The notes under the pieces were generated by a model. That model saw only the letters and a list, made by a program, of their open reading frames with translations, had not been told where the DNA came from and did not search any database. The position numbers were made by a program, and so were the translations under genes. From Flavobacterium galactosidilyticum (lineage in GTDB: Bacteria; Bacteroidota; Bacteroidia; Flavobacteriales; Flavobacteriaceae), in NCBI RefSeq assembly GCF_020911945.1, contig NZ_CP087135.1, positions 1,178,001-1,242,000 on the forward strand: a stretch of DNA of 64,000 nucleotides, read 5' to 3'. Of this stretch, positions 28,314-37,037 are shown piece by piece (position 1 is the stretch's first letter; the number at the start of each line of letters is the position of its first letter).

Positions 28314-28646
28314 ATGAAAAAAATAATTTTATCAGCAGCAATCGTTTTAGGAAGTTTATCAACTTATGCAACAGTAGTTCCAACTTCTACTGAAGTAATT
28401 AAAACAGTTTCACTTCAGGAAGAATACACCGAGGTTAAATTAGAAGAAGTTCCCGCAGCTATTAAAGACGCTTTTAAAACTGCATTTCCAGAGGGAACGT
28501 TAGATAAAGTATTTGTTAATGCTAAAAAAGAATACAAACTAGATGTAACTGTTGGAGAGAAAAAAGGGAATCTTTTTGCTGACGAAAACGGAAAATGGAT
28601 TCAAAAAGAAACTAAAGAAGCAACTGAAGCACTGAAAAAACAATAA
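28314..28646 (+). CDS. Secreted PepSY-like small protein, copy B
   Basis: The start at 28314 (MKKIILSAAIVLG) matches copy A; an ATG nine bases upstream is out of line with the homologue. The product is 110 residues with the same signal peptide and PepSY-like mature part as copy A. More than 110 consecutive bases after the signal peptide are identical between the genes, and changes elsewhere are few, such as EAFKTSF to DAFKTAF. Only the last 10-12 residues differ (KEATEALKKQ here). It starts 25 bases after copy A and is most likely co-transcribed with it. This is a recent tandem duplication. Confidence 0.75.
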   Translation: MKKIILSAAIVLGSLSTYATVVPTSTEVIKTVSLQEEYTEVKLEEVPAAIKDAFKTAFPEGTLDKVFVNAKKEYKLDVTVGEKKGNLFADENGKWIQKETKEATEALKKQ

Positions 28647-28865
28647 TTTCTGGTAGACGCTACTCTTATCTTTAGAAATGTTTTTAGAGATTTTAAAGCA
28701 TCTTACAAGTATTTATTTGCGTATTTGAGCGCTACAGTAGAAATATTTTAGATTCAAGAAAAAATAATATAAACTAAAGATTACAGTTAAAAACCTTAAA
28801 GCTACTGTGCATGCGGGTGCTAATGGGAACTGGAATTATAAACAATTTGTAGAATTTATTTTTTT
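28647..28865. other. Gene-free stretch after the PepSY-like pair
   Basis: No credible gene. Between about 28783 and 28860 one plus-strand frame reads a coherent but start-less peptide (KATVHAGANGNWNYKQF), which could be a gene remnant or chance. A terminator follows at 28866, so this may be the 3' untranslated part of the pair or contain a small RNA. Confidence 0.35.
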
Positions 28866-28902
28866 AAAAGAGAGATTGTTTTTAACAGTCTCTCTTTTTT
28901 TT
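28866..28902 (+). terminator. Terminator upstream of response regulator gene
   Basis: Arms 28866-28880 and 28884-28898 pair with one G-U and are followed by a long T run. Confidence 0.85.
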
Positions 28903-28963
28903 GCAAAAAATTAATACAATACTATTTAAATAACTTTAATTTAGCCTTAAAAGTTAAATGGTA

Positions 28964-30307
28964 ATGGCAAAAATTTTATTGATTGAAGATGATGTACCTT
29001 TTTGTAAATTATTAGAAAAATTTCTAATAAAGAAATCTTTTGAGGTTGTGACTGCATTTTCAGCATCAGAAGCGAAAGCTAAAATAAAGGTTACCGATTT
29101 TGATCTTATTATTACTGATCTAAGATTGCCTGATTGTGATGGAATTCAGCTTATGTCTGAAATTAAGACGACACATCCTAATATCCCAGTATTACTAATG
29201 ACTGGTTATTCTGATGTAAGTACTGCTGTAAAAGCTATAAAAAATGGCGCTGCAGATTATATCTCAAAACCATTTAATCCTGAAGAAGTACTTTTAGTTA
29301 TTACAAAGACTTTATCAAATCAGGAGTTTACGTCAAAAGAAAATTTAGCATCACCAAAAGCTGCAAAGCGCACCACGATAAAACCAGATGATAAATTTGT
29401 AAAAGGGATTTCTAAAGCTTCTCTAAAACTTGCGGAATATATAAAACTTGTTAGTCCAACAAATATGTCCGTGCTCGTCATTGGCGAAAGCGGTACTGGA
29501 AAAGAAGTAATTGCAAAAAGTATTCACGAAAACAGTTCTAGAAAAAATGCTATTTTCATTGCAGTTGATTGTGGTTCAATTCCAAAAGAACTTGCCGCGA
29601 GTGAGTTTTTTGGACACATAAAAGGTTCTTTTACGGGTGCCATACAAGATAAAGTTGGTTTTTTTGAAGCTGCAAATGGTGGAACTATATTCTTAGATGA
29701 AATAGGGAATCTCTCGTATGAAAATCAAATACAATTGCTAAGAGCGTTACAAGAACGAAAAATAAAACCTGTAGGCAGTAATAAAGAAATTGGTGTAGAT
29801 ATTAGAATTATTACAGCGACAAATGAAGACTTGCGAGAAGCTGTGAAAAAGGGAGATTTCCGTGAAGATTTGTATCACAGAATAAATGAATTTTCAATAC
29901 ACTCTCCTTCGTTAGTCGAAAGAAATGAAGATTTGATGCTTTTTTCAGATTTTTTTCTGGAGAAATCAAATCAGGAATTAAATAAAAATGTGATTGGATT
30001 TTCTCCTGAAGTGATGATCATTTTTCAAAATTACAAATGGCCTGGAAATCTTAGAGAGCTTCAAAACTGTATCAAACGAGCAACATTGTTGACAAAAGGG
30101 GATTTTGTCGAGAAAGATGCACTTCCGGCAGAGTTTTTTCAAAATGCGGAAGATTTAACTGTTGAATTCTCCTTGTCAGAAAATGAAAAAGAAACCATTT
30201 TAGAGGCTTTGAATAAAACTAATAATAATAAAACGGAGGCAGCTAAACTATTAAAAATAAACAGAAAAACCTTGTATAATAAGTTGAAACTATACGATAT
30301 AAATTAA
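28964..30307 (+). CDS. Sigma-54-dependent response regulator (NtrC family)
   Basis: The start at 28964 (MAKILLIEDD, 447 residues) is chosen over an ATG two codons earlier. Order: receiver domain (phospho-acceptor Asp52 in IITDLRLP), AAA+ domain (Walker A GESGTGKE near 174-181, sigma-54 contact loop GSFTGA near 221-226, Walker B GGTIFLDEIGN) and a Fis-type helix-turn-helix at the C-terminus (NKTEAAKLLKINRKTLYNKL). It should activate sigma-54 promoters when phosphorylated; rpoN itself is at 48566. The contact loop has Ser in place of the Ala of consensus GAFTGA. The gene is convergent with a hybrid histidine kinase, with a single base between the two stop codons, so that kinase is the obvious candidate partner. 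Target genes are unknown. Confidence 0.93.
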   Translation: MAKILLIEDDVPFCKLLEKFLIKKSFEVVTAFSASEAKAKIKVTDFDLIITDLRLPDCDGIQLMSEIKTTHPNIPVLLMTGYSDVSTAVKAIKNGAADYISKPFNPEEVLLVITKTLSNQEFTSKENLASPKAAKRTTIKPDDKFVKGISKASLKLAEYIKLVSPTNMSVLVIGESGTGKEVIAKSIHENSSRKNAIFIAVDCGSIPKELAASEFFGHIKGSFTGAIQDKVGFFEAANGGTIFLDEIGNLSYENQIQLLRALQERKIKPVGSNKEIGVDIRIITATNEDLREAVKKGDFREDLYHRINEFSIHSPSLVERNEDLMLFSDFFLEKSNQELNKNVIGFSPEVMIIFQNYKWPGNLRELQNCIKRATLLTKGDFVEKDALPAEFFQNAEDLTVEFSLSENEKETILEALNKTNNNKTEAAKLLKINRKTLYNKLKLYDIN

Positions 30308-30308
30308 A

Positions 30309-32735
30309 TCATTCTTTCTCTAGAAGTATGAATAGTAGTTTGATTTTGTTCTTCAAATCAAGAACTATATTTTGGATTTCAGTTAAATCCAGATTTTTAA
30401 GTTCTAATTGATCTAAAAGAGTGCTTACCTCAAATGCTTTTATCTGTTTAAACATTGGATTCATTTTGTGAGCAATATTTTTAACTTCTTCATGATTTGA
30501 ATCTGTAACTGCTTGATCTAAAAGATCTAAATTTTGGTTGGTACTCGTCATAAATGACAGCAAAACTTCTTTTAAAGCACTTTCGTCCTCGTAAATAAAT
30601 GATTTTAATGCCTTTAGTGAATAAGATTTATTTTTGTTTATAGCATTCTTTTCTGTTTTAAATTTTATTGGAATCACAGTATTGTTCAAAACTGCTTTAA
30701 TGGTAGTCAATATTGTTTTTGGCGTGTAGGGCTTTTGAATAAGAGTTGCAAAACCTGCACTCTTATAGTATTCTAAATCTAAATCATTTCTTCCGGTGAC
30801 TGCAATTACCGGTTGATCATTATAATTTGTATGGGAGTTATTTTTCAATTCTTTTAAAAATGAAAATCCATCCATCATAGGCATTTGAATGTCAGTAATA
30901 ATGAAGTCGAAAGGATTATTTTTTATCCAAGTAAGGGCATCTGCAGCTTTGCTAAAAGGGAAAATGACAAATTTATTTTGTCTTAATACTTCAGTTGTTA
31001 GTTGTAGCAGGCTTTCATCGTCATCAATAATAACTGCGGTATATTCTTTTTTAACTGTTTCAATCAGTTTTTCTGGTTGAGATAAAGTCTCGTCAAATGA
31101 TAATGGAATTTCAATTTGAAAAGTACTTCCTCTGCCTAGCTGACTTTTTAAACTTAATTCTCCACCTAAGATAGCAGTCATTTTTTTAGAAATTGTAAGA
31201 CCTAAACCGGTTCCTCCATATTTTTTTTCTATTTTTTCATCCGCTTGTGTGAATTCATCAAAAACTAATTGTTGACTTTTTTCATCTATTCCAATGCCAG
31301 AATCTTCAATTCGTATAGTTACGGTTTTAGTCTCTAAATTTATTTTGCAATCTATTTTTATAAATCCTTTCTCTGTGAATTTAAAGGCATTTCCAATGAT
31401 ATTGGATAGTATTTGTCTTAATCGAAACGGATCGCCAATGATTTTTTGTTGCAGTTTATCATCAATTTTGACAGTAAGTTCTATTTTTTTTTGAAAATAA
31501 ACGGATTGAATACTGTTAGCTACTTCATTAATTACATCAGGCAATAAGAAAGGAATTTTATCTACCGTAATTTTTCCTGCTTCAATTTGTGTGAAATCTA
31601 ATAAGTCTTGAACAAGTTTCGATATATAATTAGAAGATCCCTTGATGTTCTTTGTAAAATGCAGCTGCTTGTTGTTTAAATCTGAATTTCCCAGTAACTC
31701 AGTATAGCCTAAAATAGTACTTAACGGTGTTTTTAAATCATGACTTACTGTCGAAATTAATTGTTCTCTGCTGATCAATAACTTTTTAGCCTTAAGATTA
31801 GCTTCTTCTAGCTGCTTTTTATAAGATTGTGTTTTTGAAAAATCGTTTAAGATTAGAAATAAAAAAAACGAGGTCAGTAATAATCCAATTATTGCGGCAG
31901 TGGTAACAATCTGGTTTGTTTTTTTTAAAGATTTTTCAGTTTCTAAATACCTAGCAGTTGTGTTTAGAATTATTTCTCGTTCTATAATTCCAAATACTTT
32001 TCGTACCTGAGCAGAAATTGAGAGTTCATTTTTAATCAATTTATTTTCTTCAGCGCTTAATAACTTTTTCTTGTTTGAGGTTTCTCGTTTTACCTCATTT
32101 AGTAGCATTTTTGAAACACTAACTATCGAGTCAGATTCTCTTTTGCTAAGCGTGTTAGTGCTGTCGTCTGGAATATTTTGATTAAGATAGGCGACATATT
32201 TCTTGAGTACATTTCGCTGATATTCCCCCATTTTGGCAGGATGCTTTACAAAATCTTCCATTTGTAAATTTCTCATCGACGATTCCATTTTAGTTAAATC
32301 ATTGATGGCATTACTCACGGCAATTTCATCTTCAGTTTTGCTTTTTATAGCTTTTAACTGTTGGATGTTTTTTGTCTTTTCAGATAGTAGAATTTGGACA
32401 CTATCCAGTAATTTGATTTGGTATTGAGTAGAAACTAATGCTTTCAAGGAGTCAATGGAAACTTTTAAAATCTCTGTTTTTATTAAATAAGCATTAAAGT
32501 CAGTAGAAGCTTCAGAATGTATAGCGATTCTTGCTAAACTTTCTGTTTCATATAAATTCGATAATATGGTACTGACTTTTAAAACAGAATTGTTTTTCTC
32601 CGCAAATATTCTCTCATTGGTAGAGAAATTATTGTTCTCTGAATATAAAAACCAACCCACACTTCCAAATAGAAGTACCAAAACCAGGTAGCTAATGAGC
32701 ACTTTTATCGGTATGTAGCTTTTTTTGTTGTCCAT
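30309..32735 (-). CDS. Hybrid sensor histidine kinase with receiver and HPt domains
   Basis: This 808-residue membrane kinase has a transmembrane helix at about 10-30, an extracytoplasmic helical sensor region (about 35-270, rich in Lys/Glu/Ser, coiled-coil-like), a second transmembrane helix at about 277-297, then HisKA with the phospho-acceptor His332 (TVSHDLKTPLS), HATPase (N box near 449, G boxes DSGIGID and GGTGLGL), a receiver domain with Asp615 (IITDIQMP) and a C-terminal HPt domain with His756 (NIAHKMNP). The arrangement allows a His-Asp-His phosphorelay in one polypeptide, with the HPt ready to pass phosphate to a separate regulator. The convergent NtrC-type regulator is the natural candidate. 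The stimulus is unknown. Confidence 0.93.
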   Translation of the reverse strand: MDNKKSYIPIKVLISYLVLVLLFGSVGWFLYSENNNFSTNERIFAEKNNSVLKVSTILSNLYETESLARIAIHSEASTDFNAYLIKTEILKVSIDSLKALVSTQYQIKLLDSVQILLSEKTKNIQQLKAIKSKTEDEIAVSNAINDLTKMESSMRNLQMEDFVKHPAKMGEYQRNVLKKYVAYLNQNIPDDSTNTLSKRESDSIVSVSKMLLNEVKRETSNKKKLLSAEENKLIKNELSISAQVRKVFGIIEREIILNTTARYLETEKSLKKTNQIVTTAAIIGLLLTSFFLFLILNDFSKTQSYKKQLEEANLKAKKLLISREQLISTVSHDLKTPLSTILGYTELLGNSDLNNKQLHFTKNIKGSSNYISKLVQDLLDFTQIEAGKITVDKIPFLLPDVINEVANSIQSVYFQKKIELTVKIDDKLQQKIIGDPFRLRQILSNIIGNAFKFTEKGFIKIDCKINLETKTVTIRIEDSGIGIDEKSQQLVFDEFTQADEKIEKKYGGTGLGLTISKKMTAILGGELSLKSQLGRGSTFQIEIPLSFDETLSQPEKLIETVKKEYTAVIIDDDESLLQLTTEVLRQNKFVIFPFSKAADALTWIKNNPFDFIITDIQMPMMDGFSFLKELKNNSHTNYNDQPVIAVTGRNDLDLEYYKSAGFATLIQKPYTPKTILTTIKAVLNNTVIPIKFKTEKNAINKNKSYSLKALKSFIYEDESALKEVLLSFMTSTNQNLDLLDQAVTDSNHEEVKNIAHKMNPMFKQIKAFEVSTLLDQLELKNLDLTEIQNIVLDLKNKIKLLFILLEKE

Positions 32736-32796
32736 TTTTCAAAGATAAAAATTAGAAAAGGCTTTAGAGTTAAGATATTCAGAAAATTTTAAAGCC

Positions 32797-32824
32797 AAAA
32801 AAACCTCACTGAAAAGTGAGGTTT
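32797..32824 (-). terminator. Terminator after S9 peptidase gene
   Basis: A perfect 10-bp stem (32801-32810 with 32815-32824) with a GAAA loop; on the minus strand it is followed by a run of T. Confidence 0.85.
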
Positions 32825-32846
32825 GATGTTCTTAAAAAATAATGTG

Positions 32847-34748
32847 TTACAAAGTTTCTTTTAACCATTTGTAAAACTCTTTTTGCCAAACTTGTGCATT
32901 TTGCGGTTTCAAAACCCAGTGATTTTCCTCTGGGAAATACAGGAATCTACTTTTTATTCCACGTAATTGAGCTGCCTGAAAAGCTTCTTGCGATTGTCCT
33001 ATTGCTACGCGGAAATCTTTTCCACCTTGAATAATTAAAATAGGGGTATTCCATTTATCAACGTGATTAATAGGGTTGAATTCATTGTATGCTTTTTGAG
33101 CAGCAACATTATCTTTTTCCCAATAGGCTCCACCAAAATCCCAATTGTTAAAGAATACCTCTTCAGTAGTTCCGAACATGCTTTGAGTATTGAAAACGCC
33201 ATCATGAGCAATGAATGTTTTGAAACGATTGTTGTGAATTCCTGCTAAATAAAATGCAGAATAACCTCCATAACTGGCACCAACACATCCCAAACGATCT
33301 GCATCAACGTATTTCTCTTTGGCAACATCGTCAATAGCTGATAGATAATCTGGCATTACTTGTCCACCCCAATCTTTACTAATTTGCTCATTCCATTCTA
33401 CACCATGACCTTGCATTCCACGACGATTTGGCGCTACAACTACATAACCGTTAGCGGCCATCAACTGAAAATTCCAACGGAAAGAATAGCTTTGTGTTAA
33501 TGGTGATTGTGGTCCACCTTGACAATATAATAAGGTTGGGTATTTTTTAGTAGCATCAAAATTAGGTGGAAGAATAACCCAAACTAACATTTTTTTACCA
33601 TCAGTTGTAGTCACATATCTTCTTTCGGTTTTGCTTAACGCCAAAGAATTATAAGTGCTTGTATTTACATTAGTTAATTGGTTCCAATTTTTTTTCTTCA
33701 AATTATAAGAGAAAATTTCGGCAGCATGATTCATATCCGTTCTAGTTACAATCACGTTATCTCCAGAAAAACCTACGATTGAATTTACATCAAAATCACC
33801 ATTTGTAATTTGGCGAACAGTAATGGCAATTCTAGTTACTCCAGGGAAATTAACTTCAAATAATTGTTTTGTTCCATCGATTGGTGCTACAAAATAGATT
33901 TTGCTTCCATCTTTACTCCACATAAAACTATCTACTGTTCCGTCCCAATTAGCAGTCAAATTCATTTTCATGCCTTTGAAACTTACAATTAGATCGTTTT
34001 TGTCCGCTTCGTAACCATCGCTCTTCATTTGTAACCAAGTCAAATTTCCTGTAGGAGAAAATTGTGGTCCCATATCATAACCAAGATTTCCTTCGGTTCT
34101 GTTTATCGTTTTTCCAGTTTCTAGATTGTACTCGTAAATGTCTGTATTGGTAGAAGTCGCGTATTGTGTTCCTGCTTTTTTCTTAGATACATAAAGAATA
34201 CTTTTACTGTCTGGCGACCAAATATAATCTTCATCTCCGCCAAAAGGTTTTTGCGGACTATTGAAGTTTTCTCCTTTAAGAAGATCAATTCCTACAGCAC
34301 CTTCTTTGTTTTCTTTATAAAAAACGTGATTAAATTTACCTTCATTCCAAGTGTCCCAATGACGATAATCTAGTGCATCGTAGATTTGAACATCTGATTT
34401 TTGTAAGTCAGGATAAAAATCTTTTCCAAGAACCTTGTCTATTTTTACTTCTTCGTTGTAAACAATATATTTTCCATCAGGAGAAATATTTTTGTCTTTC
34501 AGTAACGTTTTTGTATCCTTTACTTCAGTTGGTTTACCACCATTAATAGGTATAGTATACAGTTTGTTTTCTGATTTATTTTCAGCTACAGAGGGGTAAT
34601 TTACTTGATAAACGATATTTTTTCCATCGTTAGAAAGACCTAAAGGAGTTATCCTTCCTAATTTCCAAAGCAATTCGGGTGTCATCACATTTTGTGCCAT
34701 GGCGCTTAAACTCATCATTAATAATGGCATTAACAGTAATTTTTTCAT
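32847..34748 (-). CDS. S9 family prolyl oligopeptidase-type serine peptidase, secreted
   Basis: The ATG at 34748 gives 633 residues with a clear signal peptide (MKKLLLMPLLMMSLSAMAQ); the open frame extends 13 codons further upstream but that would spoil the signal. Residues about 25-370 form a WD40/PD40-like propeller (DGKYIVYNEE, WSPDSKSILYVSKK, WSKDGSKIYF). The C-terminal alpha/beta hydrolase domain has the nucleophile Ser492 in GASYGGY, an Asp in GGKDFRVAIGQS and His in EENHWVL. The family cleaves short peptides, often after proline or as acyl-aminoacyl or dipeptidyl peptidases. Periplasmic location is predicted. It stands alone, with its own terminator. Confidence 0.92.
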   Translation of the reverse strand: MKKLLLMPLLMMSLSAMAQNVMTPELLWKLGRITPLGLSNDGKNIVYQVNYPSVAENKSENKLYTIPINGGKPTEVKDTKTLLKDKNISPDGKYIVYNEEVKIDKVLGKDFYPDLQKSDVQIYDALDYRHWDTWNEGKFNHVFYKENKEGAVGIDLLKGENFNSPQKPFGGDEDYIWSPDSKSILYVSKKKAGTQYATSTNTDIYEYNLETGKTINRTEGNLGYDMGPQFSPTGNLTWLQMKSDGYEADKNDLIVSFKGMKMNLTANWDGTVDSFMWSKDGSKIYFVAPIDGTKQLFEVNFPGVTRIAITVRQITNGDFDVNSIVGFSGDNVIVTRTDMNHAAEIFSYNLKKKNWNQLTNVNTSTYNSLALSKTERRYVTTTDGKKMLVWVILPPNFDATKKYPTLLYCQGGPQSPLTQSYSFRWNFQLMAANGYVVVAPNRRGMQGHGVEWNEQISKDWGGQVMPDYLSAIDDVAKEKYVDADRLGCVGASYGGYSAFYLAGIHNNRFKTFIAHDGVFNTQSMFGTTEEVFFNNWDFGGAYWEKDNVAAQKAYNEFNPINHVDKWNTPILIIQGGKDFRVAIGQSQEAFQAAQLRGIKSRFLYFPEENHWVLKPQNAQVWQKEFYKWLKETL

Positions 34749-34824
34749 TTTAAAAAAAGTTTTATTTCGAAGGATAAAATTAGCCAATTTTTTTCGATCT
34801 TTCTTGGTTTAAGTGAATGCTTTT

Positions 34825-34904
34825 TAGCCGCGATAGAAGCGGAAATCCTTTGTTTTTTTCTTTGAAAAAAAACAAAGATTATAGCGGATAGCGGGATTAG
34901 CTCC
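34825..34904 (+). repeat. Dispersed imperfect palindromic element, copy 1
   Basis: The element begins TAGCCGCGATAGAAGCGG and ends ATAGCGGATAGCGGGATTAG CTCC, with an inner hairpin (TTTGTTTTTTTC against GAAAAAAAACAAA). Its two ends contain related AGCGG motifs. A second copy of the same plan lies at 51651 on the other strand. I recall this type from intergenic regions of Flavobacterium genomes. Confidence 0.65.
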
Positions 34905-34936
34905 AGAAAATTATTATTTTTATAAAAATTTCAGAT

Positions 34937-36049
34937 ATGAATTTGAGTTATTGGGAATTGAAAAATTGGTTTACAAATGTAGATTATACTATCGTGGGAA
35001 GTGGGATAGTTGGTCTGCACGCCGCATTACGCTTGCGCGAAAGATTTCCAGAAAGCAAAATTCTAGTTCTAGAAAAAGGAATGTTGCCACAAGGCGCGAG
35101 TACTAAAAATGCTGGTTTCGCTTGTTTTGGAAGCATCTCCGAAATTATAGATGATTTAAAATCTCATTCAGAGGAAGAGGTGGTTCGGCTGATTCAAAAA
35201 CGTTGGGAAGGATTACAATTGTTGCGAAGAAGGCTGGGTGATGCAACTATAGATTTTAAACCCTATGGAGGTTATGAACTTTTTTTAAAGGAAGATGAAA
35301 ACGGTTACAATGATTGTATTAGAAAGCTACCTTTTATTAATGAAATTTTAAAGCCACTTTTTAAAAGTGATGTTTTTGCAAAGCAAATTGACCGTTTTGG
35401 GTTTGCTGGTATTCAGGAATATTTAGTGTTTAATCCTTTTGAAGCACAGATTGATACGGGTAATATGATGCAGGCATTGTTGAAAAATGCATTTTCTGAG
35501 AATATTTTAATTTTAAATCAACAAACGGTAACTGCTTATTTAGATAAAGGAAATGAAGTTGAAGTTACGCTTGATGATTTTACTTTTAAAACAAAAAAAA
35601 TATTGTTTGCTACAAATGGTTTTGCGAATTTCTTGACTAATGCCGCTGTTCAACCTGCAAGGGCTCAAGTATTGATAACGGAACCTATTGAAGATTTAGA
35701 CATAAAAGGAACATTCCACTTGGATAAAGGCTATTATTACTTTAGAAATATTGGCAATCGTATCTTACTTGGTGGCGGAAGAAACTTAGATTTTGTGACG
35801 GAAAATACTACCGAATTTGGTCAAACAGAAATAGTGCAAAATAAATTGGAACAATTATTAAAAGAAGTAATTTTGCCGAATCAAAATTTTCAAATTGCCC
35901 ATCGCTGGAGTGGTATTATGGGTATTGGCAATAGCAAGAATCCGATTGTTTCTCAGTTATCGGATAACGTATATTGTGGAGTACGATTAGGCGGAATGGG
36001 TGTAGCGATAGGAAGTTTAATAGGAACAGAACTAGCAGATTTAGTATAA
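34937..36049 (+). CDS. FAD-dependent oxidoreductase (DAO family)
   Basis: A 370-residue flavoprotein with an N-terminal Rossmann motif ([19 protein letters not shown], residues 18-36), the acidic residue ending the second strand (ILVLEKG) and the sequence [11 protein letters not shown] typical of D-amino-acid oxidase-like enzymes. The C-terminal RWSGIMGIG and [19 protein letters not shown] segments complete the FAD site. The substrate cannot be read from the sequence; glycine/D-amino-acid or related amines are the general family substrates. The stop codon overlaps the ATG of the transglycosylase gene (TAATG), so the two are translationally coupled. No signal peptide is present. Confidence 0.88.
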   Translation: MNLSYWELKNWFTNVDYTIVGSGIVGLHAALRLRERFPESKILVLEKGMLPQGASTKNAGFACFGSISEIIDDLKSHSEEEVVRLIQKRWEGLQLLRRRLGDATIDFKPYGGYELFLKEDENGYNDCIRKLPFINEILKPLFKSDVFAKQIDRFGFAGIQEYLVFNPFEAQIDTGNMMQALLKNAFSENILILNQQTVTAYLDKGNEVEVTLDDFTFKTKKILFATNGFANFLTNAAVQPARAQVLITEPIEDLDIKGTFHLDKGYYYFRNIGNRILLGGGRNLDFVTENTTEFGQTEIVQNKLEQLLKEVILPNQNFQIAHRWSGIMGIGNSKNPIVSQLSDNVYCGVRLGGMGVAIGSLIGTELADLV

Positions 36050-36789
36050 TGGCAACGAAAATAACCTCAAAAAAAACAAAGCAACCCGTTACAAAAGAAT
36101 CGACCTCTTTTATGAGCAAATTATCTCATTTTTTATTCAAAGCATTATTGTGGTTCCTTGGGATCTCCTTGTTTTTTGTCGTGCTTTTCAAATTTGTTCC
36201 TGTTCCATTTACACCTTTGATGGTCATTCGGGCTATCGAAAACAAAACGGCTGGCAAGGAATTACACTTTAGTCATGACTGGGAACCAATTAAAAACATA
36301 TCCATGAATCTTCAAAAAGCGGTAATAGCTAGTGAGGATGGAACTTTTTTGACACATAACGGTTTTGATTTTAAGGCAATGCAAAAAGCTTATAAAGGAA
36401 ATGAAAGAGGTCGAAGAATAAAAGGTGGAAGTACCATATCACAACAAACGGCAAAGAATGTATTTCTTTGGCAAGGACGCAGTTATCTTAGAAAGGGGTT
36501 AGAAGCTTATTTTACTGTTTTGATTGAAATCATTTGGGGCAAAGAACGCATCATGGAAGTGTATTTGAATAGTATTGAAATGGGCGATGGTGTTTACGGA
36601 GCGCAAGCAGCAACACAACATTGGTATCGTAAAGACGCAACTAATCTAACACCAATTCAAGCTGCAGGAATAGCAGCAATTTTACCTAATCCAAGAAAAT
36701 TTAAAGCGACAAGCTCCTCTTCGTATATTAATAATAGAAAGTCTAAAATTGTTCGAATAATGAGAACTGTTGGGAAAATTGAGTATTAA
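36049..36789 (+). CDS. mtgA: Monofunctional biosynthetic peptidoglycan transglycosylase
   Basis: The start at 36049 gives 246 residues (MATKITSKK); an open frame reaching back to 35974 lies inside the preceding gene and is rejected. A cytoplasmic basic tail is followed by one transmembrane helix (about residues 29-50) and a GT51 glycosyltransferase domain. GT51 motifs are visible: [16 protein letters not shown] (catalytic Glu), [39 protein letters not shown] and [10 protein letters not shown]. It polymerises lipid II into glycan strands on the periplasmic side of the inner membrane. The one-base overlap couples it to the FAD oxidoreductase, although the functional reason is not obvious. Confidence 0.95.
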   Translation: MATKITSKKTKQPVTKESTSFMSKLSHFLFKALLWFLGISLFFVVLFKFVPVPFTPLMVIRAIENKTAGKELHFSHDWEPIKNISMNLQKAVIASEDGTFLTHNGFDFKAMQKAYKGNERGRRIKGGSTISQQTAKNVFLWQGRSYLRKGLEAYFTVLIEIIWGKERIMEVYLNSIEMGDGVYGAQAATQHWYRKDATNLTPIQAAGIAAILPNPRKFKATSSSSYINNRKSKIVRIMRTVGKIEY

Positions 36790-36964
36790 TTTCGGTTGTA
36801 ATCCTGGCTTTTTTGAGCTTTTGTATATTAAAATTTACTATAAATTGAACTTTTTTTATCAATTGCTGTGTGCTATTCTCGATCAAATGTGCTGTTTTGT
36901 AAAAACACATGGTGATTGCTTATGGAAAAGTTCAAAGGAATTCTTTTAATTAAAACCTGTGAAT

Positions 36965-37002
36965 AAACTTCAAAATCTCGGTGTTCCAGGATTTTGAAGT
37001 TT
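36965..37002. terminator. Terminator between mtgA and symporter gene
   Basis: A perfect 13-bp stem (36965-36977 with 36990-37002) and 12-nt loop between convergent genes. The rest of the 36790-37037 gap holds nothing I recognise. Confidence 0.8.
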
Positions 37003-37037
37003 AAATCAAATATAGTTTGTACAATTGAGATATGGAA

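Noticed and set aside
35974-36048. Longer start for the transglycosylase gene
   Set aside because: The added residues come from an alternative frame of the FAD oxidoreductase gene. The ATG at 36049 gives the normal MtgA N-terminus.
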